Shown: positions 10,801 through 22,800 of the stretch, one piece after another
Numbering within the stretch: the first letter of the stretch is position 1
Layout of the letters: every line of letters begins with the position of its first letter
Assembly: GCA_000934455.1 (NCBI GenBank)
Contig: KN890080.1
Coordinates: 7,714-31,828, forward strand
Direction of reading: 5' to 3'
DNA: 24,115 nt
Source of the DNA: Apostichopus parvimensis
Lineage: Eukaryota; Echinodermata; Holothuroidea; Aspidochirotida; Stichopodidae
Notes under the pieces: model-generated
Seen by the model: the letters and a program-made list of their open reading frames with translations, nothing else
Told to the model about the DNA's origin: nothing
The model's database searches: none
Translations under genes and position numbers: made by a program

Positions 10801-13800
10801 AAAGTATATTTGTGACTGGTTAGTCCATGCTTATCTTTATTATTAGTTCGAAGACATCAATAGCATCATTGTAGCGTAAGCCTATTTTACATATCTTTCA
10901 AAGAACCCAACATTTTTTCCTCTGTGTTGCAACATAATCAAAATCATTGTAGCTTGACGAGATCGTTTTATTTCTGATTCTACTTGCTTCGAAATCATCA
11001 ATAGTATTGTAGTGTAAGCCTTAGATCTTTCAAAGAATACTCCTTCCATGACATGTGTGTTGCGCTGTTCTCCCTATATTGAATGTATGGATACTTTTAA
11101 GAGACATAATATTTTTTCTATAGAAAATAGCGTTGAGTTTTAAACTAGCGCCATCACTTTTGATGAAGCGTTCATTTTCTGTTCTTGGTACTGTGGTTGC
11201 AGCTCAGTTGACACACTGAAGGTGAACTGTATTCACTTGAGAGACAATTTCGCTTGGATACACAAAAGTCTCCAGGAACCTTAGTAAAATAATTTATTAG
11301 ACCTAGATACGCTAGTGAATTTATATAACATACACTAGAGAACAACCTCTCCACCCCCCCCCCCAAAAAAAAACATAAATTATAAAATAATACGTATAGA
11401 TTTGTTCAAATACAAATAAATAAAATTTAAAGATTGCCATACTACTAGGGTTAACTATACATTAGTCCATGGTACACATGGAGTAAAACGTTTACTGAGC
11501 TTCCACTATACGTTCTTTTGACAATAGTTTATTTTGAACAGAAATACTTTCTGTCGGTCATTTAGTACATCGTAAATATTTTTAACTTTTCTAAGTATGC
11601 CGTCAAGCTGTTGTTGTGCACGGTAGTGACCAAACCTTGATTTTGAGAGAATGTCACTGAGTAATGTTTGTCATTGTATTACTTTTGAAAGTCAATGGGT
11701 TTACATTCCGATGAACAATGACAAGCTGTTTTGACTGGAATGTTAATTGGCGCACGTTATAGACAGCGCGCATTGGGCTCTAACACTCTTTTCATTCATT
11801 GCCACTTTTTTTTTAATTCAAACTGAATAATCAAACGAATGTTATAACTTAAGTGGAAGCTGTTTACCAGCAAGGTTTATTTCCTGTTATACTACGTTAT
11901 ATTGTTCAGACGTGTACGACAGGATATTTTCGTTTCGAGTACTCCAGAACTCACACTGTAAGTTTTACGTTGAAAAAGTTGTCAGTAACATGCCTATTCA
12001 AGGCAATTAACTTAGCCCATAGTTAAACGTATTCCCCAGGGTACGTGTTTGATTTCATTTGCTTTCCATGCATTTGCTTATAACTGCCATTTGTGTTGAA
12101 TTTGTCGAAATCTAGTGGTCCAAAACTCGGCACAACTCGACCCCAGAAAGAACGTTTACCAAAAATGTTTACCATGTATAACATGGTTAACAACTCGCGA
12201 TAATCGCGATTACGGGTATATACAGTCAAATTTGTGTAACCTGATAAATATCATGTCACCAGCCATGGGTCAGTATTATTACACGGCTTGATGCAAACTT
12301 ACAACGCAACTATAGAAGTGCAGATTTAAATTTATCATGATTTTTCCACTTCGTTAAAGTTTCACCATAATTGGCAAATCTTAATATATATAGTATATTA
12401 AGACAATGGAATGACACCTTGTACAGCAGAGCTCATGGAAATAAGTTAATTTTAAGCTATATTCCTCTTAGAAAGTATATAATTTATTTCAAGCAAAACG
12501 GGGAGTTACTGTTAAATGCTCAAAAGGTAGTCGGGACGTAAACAAAAAGGGGGCATGGATGGATGCTATTGTGTTCAAACCGTTCCCATTCTTGTCTTGT
12601 ATACCCGTGTACAGAAGGTCAATAACATTACATGACCACCGCGCTTTGTAAAGCCACACCGTATAGCCCCCCCCCCCCCCCCCCTGACACACAACCTTCT
12701 CTGCCCCGATAAATTTCCCTTATACTTGCAATATATATGGTTTGGCAAATAAGGCCCAAAATCTTCTAAAGGAACATTACATGTATGCCAATGCTTTTCA
12801 CTGTAATAGTTTTTACTGGCATATTTTGAGAAAGTCTTAAACTATCGATTTGTTTTCTTCATAACACATGTTGTGAATGAACTATTATTAGATACATAAT
12901 ATTCATAAGATTAATTCAAGACAACAAGCCATTCATTAGTTAAATATTTGGATGTAGGCCTATATCCTAACATCCAAAGATTTATCACTGACAGAGTATA
13001 GGAACCTCCATATGACGAGTATGGGTCAGTCTCAGATGCATTATGGGATACGCCCGTGACGTCACATCTTGCTCTTTTAAATATATCCAAATTATTCATA
13101 GGAGAAATCATACATTATATTGTATCTCGTTTTTAATCGGTTTCGTCCACAGGAGCACGTGTTCATGGTGATTACATTCATGGTAGGGGTGTTCATTTTC
13201 GCCACCGTCATGGGAAATGTTGGTGACGTCATTAGTAACATGAATGCCGCCAGACAAGAGTACCAAGCAAAGTAAGCTGTTTGAGTGTTTTATGCTGATT
13301 CCTTTGAAACCATTCGCCCAATGATGTGTGACGTCACTATGTTAATTGAATTAGTCACAAACATCGCAATACAGATGTCATAATACTGTACATGCAGCAC
13401 GTAGACCTGTTCATTGCAGCTTCTTTCAAGCACAGATATTTAGTCTATATATACTACGAGACAGTGTTCCAGTGTACGGTCAACAGTGATTGCCTCAAAA
13501 TCGATTGAAACTCATCAATATTAGCCCTCAATGCTATGATTTCTTAATTTGCTAAAAAAATTCAGAATTATTTCATTGAGGTGCTTGTGATCTTTTGCAG
13601 TATTACCGGAATTTGAGGGGTAATTAAAGATAAATAAAAAAAATTTCAGTTTGATAAGTGGTTTGTGCAGGTGATCAAAATATATAGACTGACATTTGAG
13701 AATAAGTGACCATCATATTTTCCTTTCTAGCATATTAAAGGGTAATACTGATAATTAAACTGAGAAATGGAACACGATCATATATACAAGGAAAACAATA

Positions 13801-16800
13801 CATCGAACTGCAGTTTTTAATAAACGATACGATTTATGCAAATTCACCTAATCAAGATATTTCTTCAAATGTTTTCTGCATTTTTATTTTGTTTCTGTTA
13901 AAGAATGGATGCAATCAAATTCTACATGAACCATCGACAGGTTCCCCCACAGATTCAGAGTAGGGTAAAGAAATGGTCCAACTATGCCTGGTCCCGGTAC
14001 GGTATCAATATAAATAATTAAAGTAACTTTTATTTCATAAAAATTAAACAATGACTTTGTGATAAACACTACAAAGAAATCAGCTTCTTCGTTATGTCTA
14101 TTTGCTTATCTTAATTTTACCTTAGTAACTAATTCTATCAACAACCTATGTTGCACCGTCCGATCAAAGTCCGGAAATTACAATGTTTTATTTTATTTCA
14201 AAACTTAGTCAAAAAATATGTTAAAGTTAAAATGCTGTTATAAAATGATATGTTTAGATTGTTGAAAATCAATTTCACTATTTTCGGATTATAATTTACA
14301 ACCATATGCAAACAGACTGGCTCTCTTTTTTTCGTTTGTTTTATACAGAACACAAGCTTTAGAAGATCAGGAATTTTTAGAATTTTTGCCACCAAGACTC
14401 AGATCAGAAATTGCCACCCATGTACATTTGGAGACATTGCAAAAGGTAGGATATTTTATTTATTACTTTTAATCAATCTTTATTTATTTCAATTTGTAAA
14501 CAAGAATAGTCTTAACACATGACTCGGTTTATTTTCTCTGTAATATCTTACAAAGTTTCACACAGCAGAAAAAGAAAGAAAGAAAGCAATGTATATCAGG
14601 CGAAACCGTCTCACCCAGCCGAATTGATATTGAACGGAAGTTTAGGAACAAACATACACACGGCAAAGTTACACAGCGCCACTCCGCTTTAACATGAAAG
14701 TATTTGAAAACATTTCTGAACGACGCCCTCGATTTGCAATAGTTTCAGAACGCTGTCATTATTTGTGAGTCCACGCAGGGAGTTGTTATGGAAACTCCCT
14801 GGTCCATGTAAAACTTACAAGTAAATAAGTATAATAAAATTACATCCCTGTGCCTAACTGTAAATCTCTTACTTTGACTCATGAAGGCCAGAACATACTC
14901 TTCAACAAAGCAAAAATAATCTATGAAAGATAACACAAACAAGACTTTTGTGTATTTATCTGTAATATTTGTTTCTTTTACACTAATCTATGTAGCATCT
15001 TTTTCATGATCTGTGCTAACATGAATGTTCTAAATGGAGGCAGCTGTCAAGCATAGGCCAACAAGATAAGGGGCTCGTTTGTAAACTAACGAGCGCTCAC
15101 CTCTCCTAATTAATCCCAAAGGCTATCCCTATTTCTAGTTGACACTTCGTAAAAGAGAGTGTTAGCGAGCATGGCGTTATAACTAAGTCTTGCATTCCAA
15201 GACTGAATACTTCCTAAGAACCTATTTCAGTCTTTCTTATATGCTTCGTTCCAGAATGGCTTTGTTTGGGGGGGGGGGGGTGAAGAGGGGACGGGGTTAG
15301 ACATACATGGTTTGGACAATGTTCAAGCCACCCAGTTAGCTGATATCTAGATTTAAAGTACCTTTTTCGCATTAACTTAGGTGGATCATTTTTTGGAGCT
15401 CCATCAATGTTGTTTATATTTGAATGAATATTGACTTTGTATATGGACTTGGCGGTTATCAGTCAAAATGTAATTTGAGAATTACCATTTTTTCAGAATT
15501 TTCTTCAGTGCAATTTGCATAACCTTTTTTTGTCTGATATTTAAATTGTTACTCACTTAACTGCTGCTGACATACAGATCAATAAAATTTACTCAACCAG
15601 AAAGTTGTATAGTCGCTTTGAAATATGCTTTAAATATTTGGTATTTGTTCAATAATTGAGCTAATAATTGCGATGCTACATTATTGTTAAAAGCACTCAG
15701 TTACGTCACTATTGACGTCACTTTTAATCTCATTCCTGCAATTATTTCTTGTCAACATTTAAGGTAAAAATTTTCGCAGACTGTGAGGAGGGTTTCTTGC
15801 GTGAATTGGTGCTAAGACTAAGATCGCAGATCTACTCCCCTGGTGACTTTATCTGTAGGAGAGGAGAGATTGGACGTGAGATGTACATTATAAACCATGG
15901 TAAAGTACAGGTAAGAAATCTGCTGCTCTCTGTATATTATCCATCTAAGTACAGATATGCAAGGTAAGCTATATATTATCCTTCTAAGTACAGATATGCA
16001 AGGTCATATATATATTATCCTTCTAAGTACAGATATGCAACGTAAGCAATATATTATCCTTCTAAGCACAGGTCAGATATATTATCATTCTAAGTACAGA
16101 TATGCAAGGCAAGCTATATATTATCCTTCTAAGTACAGATATGCAAGGTAAGCTATATATTATCCTTCTAAGTACATATATGCAAGGTAAGCTATATATT
16201 ATCCTTCTAAGTACAGGTAAGATATATTATCCTCCTAAGTATAGATATGCAAGGTAATCTATATATTATCCTTCTAAGTACAGATATGCAAGGTAAGCTA
16301 TATATTATCCTTCTAAGTACAGATATGCAAGGTAATCTATATATTATCCTTCTAAGTACAGATATACAAGGTAAATCGTCAGAATGAAACCACGTGACCG
16401 TAGAATACAGTCATAGCCCTTCATTTAGAATTTGTTTGAAGCGAAATATCTTATAACCCTCTTAATGAAACATTATCTACTCAACGAAACGAATAATTTT
16501 CGTATAGGTCTGCCTTATTTTGAGCACCGTATTAAGGTTTCCTTTCCCAGTGTTGTTAAACCCCTTTTTGATGTGTTCTATGTGTTTACTTGATGTTTTC
16601 TTTTCTCTATATAAAATTTAATTTTCTCGTTTTATTTTGTAAGGGACCAGGTTCGAAAAGTTATCTTACTTCTGGTCCCGCTGCCTCATTGCTGTAACTA
16701 TGTATTAACAAATGTACATCATTGAGATTTAATGGCAGAAATAAACGAAACGAAATTAACGCTGCAACAGGTTAAAGCAGCTTTCTAAACTGATTTGATC

Positions 16801-19800
16801 AATTTTCAGTATCAGTAGTTTTCCGAATTTTATAGCCTTTTCAATGATATTCGATACTTCATTCTCATGAAATGTATCGTACAAGTTTTGACTTCGATTC
16901 AAATCAAGTTTCATGCCAAATAGTAACGTTTTTGTTTCCTTCTTCTATAGTACTTTTCGTTTGAAGTGTGCTGAAAAAACTTAAATATGACAACCGTTCT
17001 GATTAATCACTCATTAACCTACATTTTGGTGACAAGAAAAAACATCTAGAAGGGTTTTTTTAATTCTGATAACTTATAATCTTAATATGTTGAGAAATGC
17101 TCGAGAGATTGTGGTAAAACTGTTGAACGAAGTTACATAAATTGCTGCTTTTTAAAGACAAGCGTATCTATCAGTAGTTTTGAATGTTGTTGTAATTTCA
17201 AGCTGTAATTTGGGTTTGGGTTCAAATTGTGAGACTCTCATTATGTCCTGTATTGTTTTACCGTATAATAGACATGCGTGCTTATTGTCCGCTACTAATC
17301 AACATACATCTAAGGGTAATAGGTCATTTGGTTACCCCGATAGCTAGTTATTAATCATTTAATTTAATTCAGACAATTTCGTGTCCTTGAAATTATATGT
17401 ATTGTTTTATTACATTTGAGAACCTTTTAATCCAAGTGTAAGCATTCCAGCAATAGTTTGGGAGACTTTAGGAACAGAACATGGTTTTCATTAGAGGAGT
17501 ACAAAACACATTGTCAGCTTGAGAATTTTATGATGACCAACTTTTCGGAAACAATAAGAAATGTCTCGCTCCGTTTTGGAGAAATTATGATTTAAAGCGG
17601 CGTGTCCGAGATGAGGAGGGGGAGGGGGGGGGGCTGTCATGCCAATGTGTGATGTCATAGTATACCAATATTTTTTTCTATTAAAAACTACCAATACATT
17701 ACAAATAGTATTACCAATTAACACTTATGTGAAGAATGAAATTTGCAATAAATGAAAAACACAATAAATTATAATCATATAAACTTCAAGGACGCTGTTC
17801 GATGATACATGAAGGCTTGCTGAAGTATCCGGTCTTGACATTAACACCATTATTTCTTCCAAAATGCATAAACTTTGTCTTATATATTTAGGTAGAACTC
17901 TTAATCACAAATATCTGTAATATAGACCAATAATGATGGTTATGTTTGATATGTATGATAGTGAAAAGTGAAAAACCGATCAAATCCCATCACCGTACCT
18001 CCCCTCCCCTCCCCGCTCCCCCCCCCCCGACACTTTCGCATACCTATCAACCTATTAATCATCCCACGCATTTCTAATCAAACGAATTTCAATGTTGACG
18101 CCAATCCCAAGACTTGATGAATATTATGATACTTTTAGTTAATTTATTACGTGTCATGAACACCATAATCTTACCGGTAATATTACATTTTGTTAGTTTG
18201 TATTGTAAATAATCACTGTTGATAAACCACCGCTGTGGAAGCTTATTGTTTTAATCAAGCATTCTTTATCATTTATTTCCAGTATCGTCTAACAATCCTT
18301 CATTATTTCACTTTACTGACAAGTACCTTAATTGTGTTGAATGACTGCCCAGTTTTGGAAACAAGGCGGTTTTTTTCCCTTTCTGCTGTTAAGATCAACT
18401 TCTTGCGGTTTCAAAACCACCGATAGAAGAAAGGCTACTCAATGTATTAAACATTAACTGTAAATTTACATTCATAAAGCTGTTATTTCATGTTCTAGAT
18501 AATTCAACATCTCTCACGACAGCAGAAGTACGGTGAACCGAACCTACATAATCATTTCCGATTGTGACGTCATCGTATTTATGAAAGAAATAGGTCAGTC
18601 AGTATGGCAGCCAATAAACGCCATGTCGGATAATAATGGGGTTATTGCGTTCAAGATGTAGGGGAAAAAAACAATCTGGCCTTCTTTTTGTCTTTGCAAC
18701 GTTGCAAATTCGATCACGGGAGCTCACATAATTCCTTCGAATTTACATATTTGAAATTTGGATTATGGTCTTGCTACATGGAGATAACCGGAGATATTAA
18801 ACGTAAATACGTCCCGTCCCTGCTCATCTCGTACCCCAATCTCCTTAAAAAACATAAATAAACACTTATAATCAATAGCTAAACATTACCTGCATAAATC
18901 AATAAAGAAAGTTTAATGTTGAGTGTTGCTAACCGTTACATTAAAGAATATTTCTTATGCAATTTAAATAGTAAAAATATTTGCTTTTATTTTTTTTTAA
19001 TGCCACTTCATTCAAATGAAATATGAATAAATGGTTATGACATTTAGGCTCTAAGACATGATACAGTGTATAGAAACTTGAGTTAAACATATTTCCTATA
19101 ACGTCTTGATGCACTGCCGAACGACAAGATAGACGGGCTCTAGCAAAGATTACCTCACACTTGACTCACTTGAGGGAAGTCTCTCAAAATGAATTGAACA
19201 TTTTATTCTGTTTTTACCCTGTAATATGATTTTTATTGAAAGAGTCTATTTTAGCAGATATAACATGCCATTAAGACTACCTGGTAAATGGTTGATTAGA
19301 GCTTCCGTAGATCTGTCTACTCCCGGAGGGGTCTTGTCCTTTTAAAACTTGATCAACGAGTTCATTGACACGAAGGAAAATGACACGGGGGCGTCCTTGT
19401 TAAACTAGACGACTGTGAGACTGTTGCTTCAAGCCGGAGACAATAGCAGATCGAACAATACTGGTCATTCAAAATGCCAAACTGAGGCAAAACGTCGGTG
19501 AGAATATGCGAATGGCTTGAAAGTTTAGGCGAAACTACAGGCGCCAGACCGCATCGCTCCAGTCTGAAATTAATAGGTTCCCGATCATCCGATCCCGCCC
19601 TCAGCACGAGAACTAATTTCGCTTTAAATAAGGTGTTGTTGTTTTGTTGAGAACGAAGAAGTCCGTGTTCTTTTAAATGGTATTCTTACCTTTTTCGAGT
19701 TTTTGTATATTGGCCGCTATTGTTACGTTTAACAGAGATTTCTTCCCGCCATTTGGTGGTGTTGGGTGCCCTCATAATGTTAGAATTCGCCGGCGAAGCT

Positions 19801-22800
19801 CAAAACAACAAGTAACTGATACATTTGCGGGGGTAAAATAATTTGTAATCACATATTAGCAAAGAATATGGTGATAAGATTATTGTTTTGTCTTCTAGCT
19901 CGGTAGTACACAATAAGAGGTTACAACGTTCAGACAGTGTACTTTTGTGGTTGACATTCGCATGGTGCTTTGAACTTGCCGATACAAACCGGAGATGCAT
20001 TAGTTTAAACCTGTGTATAGGGTCGGTTGCTAGTAGTTTACATGTGCGTGATACACTGAGAACGAACTTTGTGTATTATGTTAATGAAAACACGCGATTT
20101 GTAGCATCTTTCTTGGCTTGTTTCTTTGCTTGCTTTCTTGTTTGTTTTATTCTTGATATGTTTTTCAGTTTTTACAAGTATCCTTCACTTATACATTCAC
20201 CTACATTCAGTTCCTAAGTTTGAAGGCTGCCGAGGACCTCTTTGATCTAGAAACAGGGCCGGGTACCTTTAGCGATTTGCAGCACTTTATTTGTGTTTAA
20301 AATTTTAAGATTCAAATGTCGGCCCTAATTAGCTAGAAAATGAACTGCAGGGAATTTTATTGTGATATCTAAAGTAGTTAGTCATACAATGAAGGCAGAT
20401 GAAACAAACAAAAAATTGTTCATCATTTATCGAAATCAGTTTTAAGGTATTCTGTCAATATTTATGTGACTGTATGCACATATGTATTACATATATAATA
20501 CTTATGAGTATATAATAAACCAATATTATATGGTTAAGTTGCTTATCAAAATCATTGTAAACATAAACATATATAATTTCTCGTAATGACAAATTGAAAA
20601 CAATATCAATAATGCATGCTGAAGGAATTAAATTGCCATTCTCATTACGCTTAATTAAAAATCAAAAATCATACAAAAGTAAAAAAACATTTCAAATTTT
20701 TAGGATCTTCGTTATTATTACGCAGTCGTTGATGCTGTATATATACAACACTGCATTGGTTTTGTTTGACTCAGAAGTTCCGTTTTTCTTCTCAAAACCT
20801 GATCCAAAATTTACGTGTGTTAGTTTGTTTGGTAAACAACATTTCGCATTTAAATTTTAAAAATGATTAAATTCTTCTTTTCTTTTGTGGATGATGGTGT
20901 AATTTCCTTTGCTCGTTTTAGCCAAAGAAAACAAACTGTCATTTTATATTTTGGGTAAACATATATTTTTGAGAACCTTTTTCCGTATATAGAGAAGTTT
21001 CTATTTATGTTTTACTCGTTTAATTATACTTTAACTTGCTCACTATTCATATACAATTCGTAGAGAGAAAGTACGATTTTTATTATTTGTTTACTTACCG
21101 TCATTATCATAATGAAATAACTTTTGACGAAAAAAATATTATTTGCACTGAATTTTTACGTCTCCGGTTATGTTATACCATTGATTATCATGATATGTAC
21201 CGCATAAAACGTCTAAAATTTACAATATTTACATAAATGGACGGTATAAGCTACTGCAATGAAATGCTTCCAAAAATATGTTTAAAAATAATGTCATGGC
21301 TTGGTTAGTTATCAACATAAAATAAATATTGTACCGTCGGTTGCAGTATAGTAACAATTTTATTGGCAAATGATAACTAAAAGTGTGGTTGATGAAAATA
21401 TGTGATGAATGGTTTATTGATACCATTATTTCATTAAAAAAAGAAATGAATGTTTCTTCAAAATTTGCTCATGTGTCAGCGTAGAAATTATCTATCATTT
21501 AAAAATCTTTGTCAGCTTGTCAAATAATGGATAACTCATGCATATTTATGACTTTAGGTTGTCGTCACGGATGCTGTAACTCAAGAGAGGATGGTCGTTG
21601 CTACTCTGTCGGAGGGGAATTACTTTGGAGAAATTAGTTTGTTGAAGTTAAATGAGGGCCAGAACAGACGTACCGCTGACGTAGTCTCTCTCGGATACTC
21701 GGAACTACTTTGTCTATCAAAAAAGGACTTAATGCAGGTTAATTTCCGCTTCTTTCTCACTCTAAAAATTCGTTTTATAAATTAAAATCGCTAATTCGTT
21801 TGAGAATAGTTTTTCTTTGCGAAGTAAGACATGGTCAGTTTTTTTTATTTTATCAAAGCCCTCGTCTATTTAATGAAATGTTAATTGTTGCAGATACCAT
21901 TTCTAGAGGACCGTAAGAAATAAAATAAATACAAGGTCCCCCCCCCCCCCAAAAAAAAACACACTTTAAACACTTTAATACTTTCAATCTCGACATTTTA
22001 AACAATGTTTATTCAGTTCTATTGTTTGGTAAATAATCACACTTTCCCCCCAAACATTTTGGCCCATTCGCAGTGATCTTGTCCCGTTCATTGTTATTGC
22101 ATTGGTCTTGACAAAAACATGAATCGCACGCACTGTAGAAAGTACTAGGGATACACCGATGATAAGGTTGCGTGGTGGTGGTGGTGGGGGGGGGGGTGGA
22201 GTTGGGGAAGAGGTGTACGTGATTTTATTTTTTTATGACTGATATAGATGCAGTATATATAGAAGTATCGTTTTTCCCTTTTTCCAAAAGTTAGAACTTC
22301 ATTGTTTATCTTCTTTAATAGGTTTTCCTTGCAGATTTTTGAAAACTTTTGAGTAAAACCTCAAAGTGTTTCTAGCAATGATAAGTACGTTCATATGTTG
22401 CAAATATCATAACATTTCACCTAAAATTACATAGGCAACCGACGATAGCATACTAAACATTGTAATATATGATTTCATGTGTTTGCGCATGTCTCATGAT
22501 ACTCAGTAATATGCCTTGAATCAATGACATGCATAATACGGGTTGGGGGGGGGGGGTGCATTGTGCCGTTAACGGATTCTATTGTGTATGCTGATAGATA
22601 TGTTTTTGTTGTTGTTTTTGTATTGTTTTATACAATTCATTTTAATTTCCAGGCTTTAGTCGAATATCCAGATGCGAAGGATGTTCTTGAGAAACACGGC
22701 AGGGATAGAGTTAATCAAAACAAAGAAGCAACAAGGTAAAAACAGAAACGCCATTTTGAAATTATTTTTGCAAAAAGAAACCTTTTCATTCACCGCTCTC

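Larger units (their letters stand above)
15911..21557 (+). other. Intron 11 (5647 bp)
   Basis: The largest intron, splitting the nucleotide-binding domain. It holds the 39-bp minisatellite (15911-16372), a LINE 3' tail (about 16500-16756), a G10 run (17624-17633), a C11 run (18018-18028), a CRE palindrome (18565-18572) and a CpG-rich, higher-GC patch (19300-19640). The remaining stretches, including 16760-17600 and 19900-21557, are AT-rich with no recognisable element. Open frames at 19888-20217 and 20594-20860 look like chance. Confidence 0.75.

Noticed and set aside
19888-20217. 109-codon open frame on the + strand
   Set aside because: Its end is a translated pyrimidine tract (CTTGTTTCTTTGCTTGC); no family resemblance and not needed for the channel frame.
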